A stretch of 64,000 nucleotides of DNA from Nocardioides eburneiflavus (GTDB lineage Bacteria > Actinomycetota > Actinomycetes > Propionibacteriales > Nocardioidaceae): positions 248,001 to 312,000 of the forward strand of contig NZ_SRRO01000001.1 in NCBI RefSeq assembly GCF_004785795.1. Direction: 5' to 3'. Shown here in pieces: positions 1 to 8,337 of the stretch (positions are counted from its first letter, which is position 1; each line of letters opens with the position of its first letter). Made by a program: the position numbers and the translations under genes. The notes under the pieces were generated by a model, which saw nothing but the letters and a program-made list of their open reading frames with translations, did not search any database and was not told where the DNA came from.

Positions 1-261
1 GACGGCGTCGCGCACCGCCGAGGTCGCGAAGCCGAGCATCTCCTCGCAGCCCTTGTCCTCGGCGATCCGCGTCGCCGAGGCGCAGAACTCGGTGAGCGCC
101 TCGATGCCCTGCGGCGTGACCGCACCCTCGTCGTCGAGGTGCTCGGCCAGGCGCAGGGGCTGCTTGTGCGACGAGGCCGGCAGCGGGGCGGCACCGCCGT
201 GCGCGTCCACCACCAGCAGGTGGCCGGTGTTGGATCCGATGTCGAGGACGCCCAGGCGCAT
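1..261 (-). CDS. Ppx/GppA phosphatase family protein, N-terminal part (cut by window edge)
   Basis: Reading the minus strand from 261 gives 87 codons that begin [20 protein letters not shown] and remain open to the window edge. The LDIGSNT phosphate-binding loop near the start is the hallmark of the Ppx/GppA family of the ASKHA fold, which splits inorganic polyphosphate or (p)ppGpp. A further match is the FATSAVRDA stretch near residue 80, typical of exopolyphosphatase N-terminal domains. Only the first quarter of the usual 300-plus residues is present, so polyphosphate versus pppGpp preference cannot be told. The ATG is the natural start because the phosphate loop lies at its usual distance from it. 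Confidence 0.88.
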   Translation of the reverse strand, partial: MRLGVLDIGSNTGHLLVVDAHGGAAPLPASSHKQPLRLAEHLDDEGAVTPQGIEALTEFCASATRIAEDKGCEEMLGFATSAVRDAV

Positions 262-277
262 GCCCTTCACGCTACTG

Positions 278-365
278 CCCCGGGTTTCGACACGCTCGCT
301 CATCGCGGGTCCTGAGTGACCGCGAGGGACGAGCGGTTGTATCGAAGGGCGCTGCTCAACCAGCG
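278..365. repeat. Diverged copy of a dispersed stem-containing repeat
   Basis: The gap between the phosphatase start and the next gene holds GGTTTCGACACGCTCGCT near 283-300 and ends in GCTGCTCAACCAGCGGG near 350-366. These ends resemble copies at 44278-44317 and, inverted, at 25450-25487. The 14-mer at 288-301 recurs exactly at 15704-15717 and 35268-35281. The two ends can pair imperfectly (TTCGA with TCGAA, CTCG with CGAG). No function is known to me. Confidence 0.5.
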
Positions 366-370
366 GGAAC

Positions 371-376
371 TAGGCT
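371..376 (+). promoter_or_regulatory. -10 box of a leaderless promoter
   Basis: TAGGCT lies 6 bases before the GTG at 383. Transcription would begin at or next to the start codon, and no Shine-Dalgarno sequence is present. Confidence 0.55.
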
Positions 377-382
377 CATGCA

Positions 383-1165
383 GTGCCCGAAGTAGACCTG
401 GTGTTCCCCCGCGCGTTCGTCGAGTTCACCGACCCGGCCGACGAGGCGCAGGTCTTCCGGTGCGACCTGACCTGGCTCACCTCGGCCTACATGTGCATCT
501 TCGGCCAGGGCTGCGCCGGGATCTACGCCGACGCCCCCGACGTCGGCTGCTGCACGCTCGGCGCGCACTTCGCCGACAAGGGCGACGAGAAGCGGGTCGC
601 CGGCTTCGTCGCGCAGCTCACCCCCGACGACTGGCAGCTCCACCCCGATCGCCCGGTGAAGAAGTCCGACTGGGTCGAGACCGACGACGACGGCGAGCGC
701 AAGACGCTCGCCGTGGAGCTCGACGGCCAGCAGGCGTGCGTGTTCCACAACCGCACCGACTTCACCAACGCGGACGGCCACGTGGGGGCGGGCTGCGCGC
801 TGCACGGCCTCGCGCTGCGCCAGGGCCGCAACCCGCTGGAGACCAAGCCCGACGTGTGCTGGCAGCTGCCGATCCGCCGCCAGTTCCGCAACGTCGAGCG
901 CCAGGATGGCACGTCGTACACCGAGGTCTCCATCGGCGAGTACGACCGCCGCGGCTGGGGTCCCGGCGGCCACGACCTCGACTGGTACTGCTCGGGCAAC
1001 ACCGAGGCGCACGTCGCCGTCGAGCCGGTCTGGGTCACGCACGAGGCGGAGCTCGTCGAGCTGATGGGGCCCGAGGCGTACGCCGAGCTGAGCCGGCACT
1101 GCGAGGCGCACGTCCGCTCGCGATCGGCGCTGGCCCTCCACCCCGCGGACCCGACGCACCCCTGA
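383..1165 (+). CDS. Conserved Cys-rich protein of unknown function
   Basis: This 260-residue soluble protein starts at GTG 383, placed by the TAGGCT box 6 bases upstream. Its N-terminal third holds cysteines near residues 27, 38, 44, 56 and 57 (pattern C-x10-C-x5-C-x11-CC), with more near 119, 137 and 159. Such spacing suggests a bound metal or iron-sulfur cluster, as in YkgJ-like proteins, but I see no family motif that settles it. There is no signal peptide or membrane segment. The middle part has [14 protein letters not shown] and the C-terminal part [12 protein letters not shown]. It is separated from the Ebo-type operon by 92 bases that hold a promoter, so it is probably not part of it. 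Function unknown. Confidence 0.7.
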   Translation: MPEVDLVFPRAFVEFTDPADEAQVFRCDLTWLTSAYMCIFGQGCAGIYADAPDVGCCTLGAHFADKGDEKRVAGFVAQLTPDDWQLHPDRPVKKSDWVETDDDGERKTLAVELDGQQACVFHNRTDFTNADGHVGAGCALHGLALRQGRNPLETKPDVCWQLPIRRQFRNVERQDGTSYTEVSIGEYDRRGWGPGGHDLDWYCSGNTEAHVAVEPVWVTHEAELVELMGPEAYAELSRHCEAHVRSRSALALHPADPTHP

Positions 1166-1222
1166 CGCACGCCCGGTCCACCACTTTTGACAGCCAGTCG
1201 GACAAAAGTCCGAGCCCCGCCG

Positions 1223-1250
1223 TTGAAAGTGGCTGTGACGTGCATTACCT
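1223..1250 (+). promoter_or_regulatory. Promoter of the Ebo-type operon
   Basis: TTGAAA (1223-1228) and TTACCT (1245-1250) are 16 bases apart, and the -10 box ends 7 bases before the GTG at 1258. This fits a leaderless sigma-70-type promoter. A TTGACA at 1187-1192 has no -10 partner. Confidence 0.5.
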
Positions 1251-1257
1251 TCGAGCG

Positions 1258-2478
1258 GTGGCCTCCCCCTCCACGTCCTCGGACTCCCCCAGCACGACGC
1301 GCGGCACGACGCCCGGCAGCACGCCCGGCACCCTCGGCGTCTGGTTCCTCGGTGCGCGCGGCTCGCTCGCGACCACGGCGACCATCGGGCTCGGCGCCCT
1401 CGCCGCCCGCCTGACCGACGAGACCGGGTGCGTCACAGGCCATCCCGACCTCGACCCGCGCGGCCTCGCGTCGTGGGCCGACATCGTCGTCGGCGGCCAC
1501 GACGTCGACACCGTCCCGCTCGCCAAGCAGGCCGAGCGGCTCGTCGCGGGCGGCGTGGTGCCCGGCATCCTCGCCGAGCGGGTCGCGGGCGAGCTCGAGG
1601 CGACCGAGGCACGCCTGCGGCCGGGCGTACGCGCCGGCGAGGCGACCGACCAGCGCGCCGTCGTCGAGCAGCTGGCCGGCGACATCCGCGAGTTCGCCGC
1701 CGGGGTGGACCGGGTCGTCGTCATCGACGTCTCCAGCACCGAGGCGCCGCACGACGCCGGCGCCGACGCCGCGACGTGGGCCGACCTCGAGGCGGCCTGG
1801 GCCGCGGGGCGCGCGCCCCTGTCCCCGAGCTCGACGTACGCCTGCGCCGCCCTGCTCGCGGGGGCGCCGTACGTCGCGTTCACGCCGAGCCCCGGCATCG
1901 ACGTCCCCGCCCTGCTGGAGCTCGCCGCCGACCGCGGCCTGCCCTACGCCGGCAGCGACGGCAAGACCGGCGAGACGCTGGTGAAGTCCGCGCTCGCCCC
2001 GATGTTCTCCACCAGGGCGCTCGCCGTGCGCTCGTGGACCTCGATCAACCTGCTCGGCGGCGGCGACGGCTCGACCCTGGCCGACCCCGCGGCGCGGGAG
2101 AGCAAGACCGGCACCAAGCGCTCCGGCCTCGAGTCGATGCTGGGGCACGACGTCCCCGGCCCGATGCACATCGACTACGTCGAGGACCTCGGCGACTGGA
2201 AGACCGCGTGGGACCACGTCCGCTTCGACGGTTTCCTCGGCACCCGGATGACCATGCAGTTCACCTGGGAGGGCTGCGACTCGGCGCTCGCCGCACCGCT
2301 CGTCCTCGACCTGGCCCGGCTCACCGGCCGGGCCGTGGCCGCCGGCGAGACCGGTGCCCTGGCCGCCCTCGGGTTCTTCTTCAAGTCGCCGCTGGGCTCG
2401 CAGGAGCACCGGCTCGCCCAGCAGTGGGACACCCTGCTCGCGTGGTCGCGGGAGTGCGCCGACCGGGTGTCGCCGTGA
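1258..2478 (+). CDS. Inositol-3-phosphate synthase family protein, first gene of the Ebo-type operon
   Basis: This 406-residue protein resembles myo-inositol-1-phosphate synthase, the NAD-dependent enzyme that turns glucose-6-phosphate into inositol-3-phosphate. It has the Rossmann loop WFLGARGSLATT (residues 29-40), the SPSSTYACAALLAGAP region (189-204), GSDGKTGE (232-239), GGGDGST (267-273) and SKTGTK (282-287). A Ser/Thr/Pro-rich tail of about 25 residues precedes the Rossmann domain. GTG 1258 is chosen because a promoter ends 7 bases before it and the open frame upstream has no family sequence. Its stop overlaps the eboC start in GTGA. Known Ebo clusters often carry a sugar cyclase (EboD); this protein may fill that role. 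Whether it makes inositol phosphate or another cyclitol is not shown. Confidence 0.85.
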   Translation: MASPSTSSDSPSTTRGTTPGSTPGTLGVWFLGARGSLATTATIGLGALAARLTDETGCVTGHPDLDPRGLASWADIVVGGHDVDTVPLAKQAERLVAGGVVPGILAERVAGELEATEARLRPGVRAGEATDQRAVVEQLAGDIREFAAGVDRVVVIDVSSTEAPHDAGADAATWADLEAAWAAGRAPLSPSSTYACAALLAGAPYVAFTPSPGIDVPALLELAADRGLPYAGSDGKTGETLVKSALAPMFSTRALAVRSWTSINLLGGGDGSTLADPAARESKTGTKRSGLESMLGHDVPGPMHIDYVEDLGDWKTAWDHVRFDGFLGTRMTMQFTWEGCDSALAAPLVLDLARLTGRAVAAGETGALAALGFFFKSPLGSQEHRLAQQWDTLLAWSRECADRVSP

Positions 2479-3350
2479 AGGTCGGCGACCTCGTCGAGCT
2501 GACCCGGGCCCCCGCCGCGTTCTCCATCCCGGGCGACGCCTGGTCCGGTGCCGCGCACGCCGCGGCGTCGGGCACGTCGGCCGGCCGCGGCTGGGCGATG
2601 CCGCTCGCCTCGACGTGCCTCTACTGGTCCGGCATGGCCTTCAACGACTGGTGCGACCGCCGCGTCGACGCGGAGGAGCGCCCGGAGCGCCCGATCCCGT
2701 CGGGCCGGGTCTCCCCGGGCGCCGCGCTCGCCATCGCGGCCGGACTCGGCGCCGCGGGCCTCGGCATCGCGACCCTCGTCGGCGGCCGGTCCGCGCTGGC
2801 CGTCGGCGCCCCGCTCGCACTCATGGTCGTGGCCTACGACGCGGTCGCCAAGGACGCCGCCCTCGGTCCGGTCGCGATGGCCTCCACCCGCGGGCTCGAC
2901 GTGCTCCTCGGCGCCCACGCCTCCCCCGCGAGCGCGTGGCAGCCCGCCCTCGCCGTCACCGCCCACACGGCCGGGCTCACCTGGCTCAGCCGCGGCGAGG
3001 TCCACGGCACCCGGCCGGCGGTCGCCGCCGCCGTCACCGCCGGCACGGTTGCCGTCGCCGCCGCGACCGCACACGTCGCCCACCACGACCGCGAGGCCGG
3101 CCGCGCCTCCCGGCTGGCCGGCGTCGGCCTGTCGGCGGCGTACGCCGTGGTCGTGGGCCGCGCCCAGGCGCGTGCCGCACTCGACCCGACCGCGGACGCC
3201 GCGCGTACGGCCACCCGCACCGGCATCGGCGGCTTCTCGCTGCTCCAGGGTGCCTGGCTGGCCCGCCGCGGACGCCTCGGCGCCGCCGCCGCGGTCGTCG
3301 GCGCAGGTCCCGCCTACCGCGCGCTGTCGAAGCACTGGAGCCCGACGTGA
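2475..3350 (+). CDS. eboC: EboC-like UbiA-family prenyltransferase
   Basis: A 291-residue membrane protein of the UbiA superfamily, which joins polyprenyl chains to small acceptors. The first aspartate-rich motif NDWCDRRVD is near residues 56-64, followed by the typical ERPIPSG; the second is the shorter YDAVAKD near 120. Several hydrophobic Ala/Leu/Val stretches fit 7-9 transmembrane helices. It starts at GTG 2475 inside the previous stop (GTGA) and ends in the next start the same way, so translation is probably coupled. In cyanobacterial, algal and Pseudomonas ebo clusters EboC is the membrane component. Its substrate here is unknown; an inositol-derived acceptor is only a guess from the neighbour. 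Confidence 0.85.
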   Translation: MKVGDLVELTRAPAAFSIPGDAWSGAAHAAASGTSAGRGWAMPLASTCLYWSGMAFNDWCDRRVDAEERPERPIPSGRVSPGAALAIAAGLGAAGLGIATLVGGRSALAVGAPLALMVVAYDAVAKDAALGPVAMASTRGLDVLLGAHASPASAWQPALAVTAHTAGLTWLSRGEVHGTRPAVAAAVTAGTVAVAAATAHVAHHDREAGRASRLAGVGLSAAYAVVVGRAQARAALDPTADAARTATRTGIGGFSLLQGAWLARRGRLGAAAAVVGAGPAYRALSKHWSPT

Positions 3351-4222
3351 GCGCGGCAGGGCGGGGGCTGCGGCTCGGCTACGGAAGCAACGGCTTCTCC
3401 GGCCACCGGTTCCCCGACGCGTGCGCGGTGATCGCGGGGCTCGGCTACGACGGCGTCGCGCTGACGCTGGACCAGCCGCACCTCGACCCGTTCGCCGAGG
3501 ACGCCGCCGCCCAGACCGCCCGGGCGGCCAAGGCCCTCGCCGACCACGGCCTCGCGGTCCTCGTCGAGACCGGCTCGCGCTACGTCCTCGACCCCTGGCA
3601 CAAGCACGAGCCCACCCTCGTCAGCGACGGCGACCGCGGCCCCCGGGTCGAGCTGCTCACCCGCGCGGTCCGCATCGCCGCCGACCTCGGCGCCGAGGCG
3701 ATGTCGTGCTGGTCGGGCGTCCTCCCCGAGGGGACGGGCGCCGAGGAGGGGTGGCGGCGACTCACCGACGGCCTGGGCCCGGTCCTCGACCTCGCCCACG
3801 ACCTCGGCGTCACCGTCTGCTTCGAGCCCGAGCCCGGCATGCACGTCGACACCGTCGACGTGGCCCTCGAGCTGCGCCGCCGCCTCGGCGAGCCCGAACA
3901 CCTGCGCCTGACCCTCGACCTGGGCCACCTCGTGTGCAACGAGCCGCGCACCCCGGAGGCGACGATCGCGCTCGCCGGGCACCTGGTCGGCAACGTGCAG
4001 GTCGACGACATGGTGCGCGACGTCCACGAGCACCTCGAGCTCGGCAGCGGCACCCTCGACCTCGACGCGGCGCTGCGGGCGCTGCTCGACACCGGGTTCG
4101 CCGGCCTCGCCAGCGTCGAGCTCCCCCGCCACTCGCACGCCGCGCCGGCCGTCGCGGCCCGGCAGATGACCGCCCTGCGCGCGTCGCTGGCCCGCCTCGA
4201 CGAGGAAGCAGCCCGGCCATGA
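3347..4222 (+). CDS. Sugar phosphate isomerase/epimerase-like TIM-barrel protein
   Basis: This 291-residue protein has the xylose-isomerase-like TIM-barrel fold. It opens with LRLGYGSNGFSGHRFPDA, and the expected metal ligands are visible in order: a glutamate in CFEPEPGMHV near 163, aspartate and histidine in LTLDLGHLV near 190, aspartate and histidine in QVDDMVRDVHEH near 225, and a late glutamate in SVELPRHSH near 262. Members isomerise or epimerise sugars, inositols or hydroxypyruvate; inosose handling would fit the inositol-phosphate-synthase-like neighbour, but this is inference. It overlaps eboC by GTGA and eboA by ATGA. It is distinct from EboE, which has a different and longer sequence. 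Confidence 0.82.
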   Translation: MSAAGRGLRLGYGSNGFSGHRFPDACAVIAGLGYDGVALTLDQPHLDPFAEDAAAQTARAAKALADHGLAVLVETGSRYVLDPWHKHEPTLVSDGDRGPRVELLTRAVRIAADLGAEAMSCWSGVLPEGTGAEEGWRRLTDGLGPVLDLAHDLGVTVCFEPEPGMHVDTVDVALELRRRLGEPEHLRLTLDLGHLVCNEPRTPEATIALAGHLVGNVQVDDMVRDVHEHLELGSGTLDLDAALRALLDTGFAGLASVELPRHSHAAPAVAARQMTALRASLARLDEEAARP

Positions 4223-4866
4223 CCGAGATCCGCCCGCTGGCCCACCCCGACGCCGTCCGCGCCGCGCTCGACGACGCGGCGCGCGAGCGCCACGACGCCC
4301 TCACCGCCGAGGTCGCCGCCGACCCCTCGCGCCTGGGCCGTACGTTCCCCTCCTCCGCCCGGCTGACCGGGAGGGGACCGCTGCCCGGAGTCGAGGGCGT
4401 GCTCGTCGAGGACGCCGTACGGGTCGGGCTGGTGCGCGCGGCCGCACGGGGCCTCGACGCCGACGCCCTGCTGGCCGAGCTGCGCGAGCTCTACCGCTAC
4501 GGCGACAGCGACGAGAAGCGGGCGGTCCTGCACGCCCTCGCCGGGGCCCCGGACGGGATCGACGGCAGCGACGTGCTGCTCGACGCGCTGCGCACCAACG
4601 ACACCCGGCTGGTCGGTGCGGCCCTGGGCCCGCACAGCGACCGCCTCGACGACGACGCGTGGCGCCAGGGCGTCCTCAAGTGCCTGTTCACCGGCGTCCC
4701 GGTCGCCGCCGTCACCGGGCTCGCGTCCCGCGCCGACCACGAGCTCGCCGCGATGGCGCAGCGCTACCGACGCGAGCGCGAGGCGGCCGGGCGCGACGTA
4801 CCTCCCGACGTGCAGGTCGTGCTCGACGCCTGCGCGGCCGCGACCCCCCAGCAGACGGAGTCCTGA
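4219..4866 (+). CDS. eboA: EboA family protein
   Basis: A 215-residue soluble protein that I recognise as EboA from its C-terminal half: a helical stretch LYRYGDSDEKRAVLHAL, then LRTNDTRLV, DDDAWRQGVLKCLFTGVP and a late MAQRYRREREAAGR segment followed by VPPDV. No catalytic motif is known for the family; it looks all-helical and repeat-like. Genetic work on ebo clusters in other bacteria ties EboA to export or maturation of metabolite precursors, not to a defined reaction. The ATG overlaps the previous stop (ATGA), and its own stop shares one base with the next ATG, so it is firmly inside the operon. Confidence 0.85.
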   Translation: MTEIRPLAHPDAVRAALDDAARERHDALTAEVAADPSRLGRTFPSSARLTGRGPLPGVEGVLVEDAVRVGLVRAAARGLDADALLAELRELYRYGDSDEKRAVLHALAGAPDGIDGSDVLLDALRTNDTRLVGAALGPHSDRLDDDAWRQGVLKCLFTGVPVAAVTGLASRADHELAAMAQRYRREREAAGRDVPPDVQVVLDACAAATPQQTES

Positions 4867-5744
4867 TGCGCATCTTCGACCCCCACGTCCACATGGCGTC
4901 ACGCACCACCGACGACTACGAGGCCATGCACGCAGCCGGCGTGCGCGCCGTCGTCGAGCCGGCGTTCTGGCTCGGCCAGCCGCGCACGAGCGTCGGCTCG
5001 TTCACCGACTACTTCGACGCGCTCGTCGGCTGGGAGCGGTTCCGCGCAGCGCAGTTCGGCATCGCCCACCACTGCACGATCGCGCTCAACCCCAAGGAGG
5101 CCAACGACCCGCGCTGCGCCGGGGTGCTCGACGTGCTGCCGCGCTACCTCGCCAAGGACGGCGTCGTCGCGGTCGGCGAGGTCGGCTTCGACTCGATGAC
5201 CGTCGAGGAGGAGAAGGCCTTCGTCCGCCAGCTCGAGCTGGCCGTGGAGTTCGCGCTGCCGGCGATGGTCCACACCCCGCACCGCGACAAGGAGCAGGGC
5301 ACCCGCCGCACCCTCGAGCTGGTCGCCGACTCCGGGCTGGCACCGGGGATGGTCGTCGTCGACCACCTCAACGAGGTCACCGTCGACCAGGTCGACGACG
5401 CGGGCTGCTGGATGGGCTTCTCGATCTACCCCGACACCAAGATGGACGAGCACCGGATGGTGGCGATCCTCCAGCGCCGGGTCGAGCTGGGCCGCGGGGT
5501 CGACCGGGTGCTGGTCAACTCGGCCGCCGACTGGGGGCGAAGCGACCCGCTGAAGACCGCGAAGACCGGCGCGGCGATGCTCGAGGCCGGCTTCACCGAG
5601 GACGACGTCGACCAGGTGCTCTGGCGCAACCCGGTCGAGTTCTTCGGCCAGAGCGGCCGGCTGCTGCTCGGCGACGACGACGCCGCGGCCGACGCGACCG
5701 CCACCTTCGAGGGCAACTCGATCCTCCGCGGCTCGCGGGACTGA
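4866..5744 (+). CDS. eboB: EboB-like TatD-family metal-dependent hydrolase
   Basis: This 292-residue protein is a TatD-type amidohydrolase. Metal ligands are visible as DPHVHM (His7, His9), GEVGFD (Glu105), VHTPHRD (His136/His139), VVDHLNE (His167) and NSAADWGRSDP (Asp222). TatD proteins cleave DNA or peptides, but the Ebo branch is separate and its substrate is unknown. It starts one base into the eboA stop (TGATG) and is followed after 5 bases by eboE. The C-terminal NPVEFFGQSGR segment is typical of this branch. No signal peptide, so it acts in the cytosol. Confidence 0.88.
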   Translation: MRIFDPHVHMASRTTDDYEAMHAAGVRAVVEPAFWLGQPRTSVGSFTDYFDALVGWERFRAAQFGIAHHCTIALNPKEANDPRCAGVLDVLPRYLAKDGVVAVGEVGFDSMTVEEEKAFVRQLELAVEFALPAMVHTPHRDKEQGTRRTLELVADSGLAPGMVVVDHLNEVTVDQVDDAGCWMGFSIYPDTKMDEHRMVAILQRRVELGRGVDRVLVNSAADWGRSDPLKTAKTGAAMLEAGFTEDDVDQVLWRNPVEFFGQSGRLLLGDDDAAADATATFEGNSILRGSRD

Positions 5745-5749
5745 TCGCG

Positions 5750-6919
5750 ATGCGGCTGCGCCACCCCGACGGGACGGTCGTCCACCTCGGCTACGGCACC
5801 AACGTGCTGCCGGCCGAGGACGTCGACGGTCTCGTCCGCCAGGTCGGGACGTACGGCGACCGCCTGCGCCGCCACCTCGACACCGACCGGGTCGGGCTCG
5901 GGATGTGGCTCCCGGCCGCGGCCGCGCGGACCCTCGCCGCCGACCTCGGCGCGGTCGAGCGGCTGCGGGAGGCGATCGACGCGCACGGTGTCGAGATCGT
6001 GACGCTCAACGCGTTCCCCTACGCCGCCTTCCAGGACGAGGTCGTCAAGAAGCGCGTCTACCACCCGACCTGGGCCGAGCGGGCCCGGCTCGACTACACC
6101 CTCGACGTCGCGAGGGTGCTCGCCGCACTGCTGCCCGAGGACGCCGCCCGCGGCAGCATCTCCACGCTCCCGCTCGCCTGGCGCGCGCCGTGGCTGGCCG
6201 ACCGCCAGTCCCACGCCGAGCTGCACCTCGAGACTCTCGCCGAAGGCCTCGCCGAGATCGAGGCAGGGACCGGGAGGACCGTACGGGTCGCCTTCGAGCC
6301 CGAGTCCGGCTGCGTGGTCGAGACGATCGCCGAGGCCGTGGAGCGGCTCGACTCCGTCGACCGCGAGCGCATCGGCGTGTGCCTCGACCTGTGCCACCTC
6401 GCCGTCGGCTTCGAGTCCGCAACCGACGCCCTGGCCCGCCTCGACGCGGCAGGACTCGACGTGGTCAAGGTCCAGCCGGCCGCCGCCCTCGTCGTCGACG
6501 ACCCGGCCGCCCCGGAGGCACGCGCCGCGCTGGCGGCGTACTCCGAGGACCGCTTCCTGCACCAGGTGCGCCAGCGCGCGGGCGACCGCCTCGCCGCCCG
6601 CGACGACCTGCCCGACGCGCTCGGGGGCCCGCGCCCGCTCGACGACCGGTCGCCGTGGCGGGTGCACTTCCACGTGCCCGTGCACGCCGACCCCGCCGGC
6701 CCCCTGCGCAACAGCCGCGACGAGCTGCGCGACTCGCTGGCCGCGCTGCTCGGCGGCGACACCGCCCGCACCGACCACCTCGAGGTCGAGACCTACACCT
6801 GGGGCGTCCTGCCCGACGGCGCCCCCGCCGACGACGACGCGCTGGCCGCCGGGCTCGCCGCGGAGCTGCGGTGGGTGCGCGACGAGCTCGTCGGGCTCGG
6901 GCTCACCCCACTCGACTGA
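5750..6919 (+). CDS. eboE: EboE, metabolite traffic protein (TIM-barrel)
   Basis: A 389-residue protein recognised as EboE by the opening HLGYGTNVLPAEDVDGL, the central TLNAFPYAAFQDEVVKKRVY, ARLDYTLDVA, VAFEPESGCVVE and the late WRVHFHVPVH and EVETYTWGVLP segments. The fold is xylose-isomerase-like, with likely metal ligands in FEPE (near 182), CLDLCHLAV (near 212) and HFHVPVH (near 306). Family name apart, its reaction is unknown; in the scytonemin system Ebo proteins are needed to move the monomer to the periplasm. ATG 5750 lies 5 bases after the eboB stop, and 47 bases separate it from eboF. Confidence 0.88.
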   Translation: MRLRHPDGTVVHLGYGTNVLPAEDVDGLVRQVGTYGDRLRRHLDTDRVGLGMWLPAAAARTLAADLGAVERLREAIDAHGVEIVTLNAFPYAAFQDEVVKKRVYHPTWAERARLDYTLDVARVLAALLPEDAARGSISTLPLAWRAPWLADRQSHAELHLETLAEGLAEIEAGTGRTVRVAFEPESGCVVETIAEAVERLDSVDRERIGVCLDLCHLAVGFESATDALARLDAAGLDVVKVQPAAALVVDDPAAPEARAALAAYSEDRFLHQVRQRAGDRLAARDDLPDALGGPRPLDDRSPWRVHFHVPVHADPAGPLRNSRDELRDSLAALLGGDTARTDHLEVETYTWGVLPDGAPADDDALAAGLAAELRWVRDELVGLGLTPLD

Positions 6920-6966
6920 CCCGCCCCGCACACCCGTCTCGGACCCGCACAGAACAGGACGCCACC

Positions 6967-8337
6967 GTGGCCCACCCCCAGCTGCTCGTCGTCGACCTCG
7001 TCGGCCTCACGCCCGACCTGCTCGCCCACATGCCCCGGCTGCGCCGCCTCGCCGAGCAGGGCTCCCAGGCCACGCTCGAGCCGGTCCTCCCGGCCGTCAC
7101 GTGCTCGGTGCAGTCGACCTTCCTCACCGGGCTGCCGCCGTCGGGGCACGGCGCCGTCGGCAACGGGTGGTACTTCCGCGAGCTCGGCGAGGTCTTCCTC
7201 TGGCGCCAGCACAACAAGCTGGTCGCCGGCGAGAAGGTGTGGGAGACCATCCGCCGCGAGCGCACGGACTACACCGTCGCCAACGTCTGCTGGTGGTACG
7301 CCATGGGCGCGACGACCGACTGGACGGTGACGCCCCGGCCGATCTACTACGCCGACGGCAAGAAGGCGCCCGACTGCTACACCCGCCCGCGCGAGCTCCA
7401 CGACGAGCTGGTCGGCGAGCTCGGCGAGTTCCCACTGTTCACCTACTGGGGACCGACCGCCGCGATCACCTCGAGCGAGTGGATCATCGCGGCCACCCGC
7501 CGGCTGATGCCGCGCGCCGACCTCACGCTCTGCTACGTCCCGCACCTCGACTACGACCTCCAGCGGTTCGGCCCGGACTCGCCGGAGGCCGCGCAGGCCG
7601 CCCGCGACGTCGACGCCGCCCTGGCCCCCCTGCTCGACGACGCCGAGCGGACCGGCGTGACGGTGCTGGTGCTCTCGGAGTACGGCATCACCGCCGCCGA
7701 CCAGCCCGTCGACGTCAACCGGATGCTGCGCCGCAACGGCCTGCTGGAGGTCTACACGCAGGACGGCATGGAGTACCTCGACCCGTGGACCTCGCGTGCG
7801 TTCGCGGTCGCCGACCACCAGGTCGCGCACGTCTACGTCGACGACCCCGCCGACCTGGAGGCGGTCCGCACGCTGTGCTCGAACCTGCCCGGGGTGGACC
7901 AGGTGCTCGACCGCGCGGGCCAAGCGGCGTACGGCCTCGACCACGAGCGCTCCGGCGACCTGGTGCTGGTCGCGGACGAGACCGCCTGGTTCACCTACTA
8001 CTACTGGCTCGACGACGCGCGGGCGCCCGACTTCGCCCGGGGGGTGGAGATCCACCGCAAGCCCGGCTACGACCCCGCCGAGCTGTTCTTCGACCCGGCG
8101 GACCGGGCGGTGAGGCTCAAGGCGGGCCTCACCCTCGCGCGCAAGATGGTGGGCCTCAGGTACGCGATGAAGGTCGTGCCGCTCGACCCCTCGCCCGTCC
8201 GCGGCACCCACGGGCGGCTCCCCAAGGAGCCCGCCACCGGTCCGATGCTGGTCTGCAGCCTGCCTGGAGCCGTCGCCGGATCCGTGCCCGCCACGGACGT
8301 CCGCGACCTGCTCCTCCGCCTCGCCGGCACCTCTTGA
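6967..8337 (+). CDS. eboF: EboF-like alkaline-phosphatase-fold nucleotide pyrophosphatase/phosphodiesterase
   Basis: A 456-residue protein of the alkaline phosphatase superfamily. Asp10 in LLVVDLVGLTPD and Thr45 in LPAVTCSVQST match the first metal ligand and the nucleophile; VPHLDYDLQRFG (192-202) supplies His and Asp ligands. The usual SDHG metal motif reads SEYG at 237-240. It may remove a phosphate or nucleotidyl group late in the pathway; the substrate is unknown. It begins at GTG 6967 with a weak AGGAC upstream. It lacks a signal peptide and hydrophobic helices, so it is probably cytosolic. Its stop lies inside a 16-base palindrome, and it is the last gene of the operon. Confidence 0.82.
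   Translation: MAHPQLLVVDLVGLTPDLLAHMPRLRRLAEQGSQATLEPVLPAVTCSVQSTFLTGLPPSGHGAVGNGWYFRELGEVFLWRQHNKLVAGEKVWETIRRERTDYTVANVCWWYAMGATTDWTVTPRPIYYADGKKAPDCYTRPRELHDELVGELGEFPLFTYWGPTAAITSSEWIIAATRRLMPRADLTLCYVPHLDYDLQRFGPDSPEAAQAARDVDAALAPLLDDAERTGVTVLVLSEYGITAADQPVDVNRMLRRNGLLEVYTQDGMEYLDPWTSRAFAVADHQVAHVYVDDPADLEAVRTLCSNLPGVDQVLDRAGQAAYGLDHERSGDLVLVADETAWFTYYYWLDDARAPDFARGVEIHRKPGYDPAELFFDPADRAVRLKAGLTLARKMVGLRYAMKVVPLDPSPVRGTHGRLPKEPATGPMLVCSLPGAVAGSVPATDVRDLLLRLAGTS

Noticed and set aside
1187..1192. TTGACA as -35 box of the Ebo-type operon
   Set aside because: No acceptable -10 hexamer lies 16-18 bases downstream; the TTGAAA/TTACCT pair fits better.
316..1257. Extended N-terminus of the inositol-synthase-like protein
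   Set aside because: The frame stays open upstream but overlaps the Cys-rich gene and lacks family sequence; the promoter at 1223-1250 supports GTG 1258.
523..2409. Long minus-strand open frame opposite the Ebo-type operon start
   Set aside because: High GC gives long shadow frames; the plus strand carries clear family motifs and the minus frame has none. The same applies to 17994-20447, 22488-25604, 38275-40311, 42648-45350 and 56652-58952.
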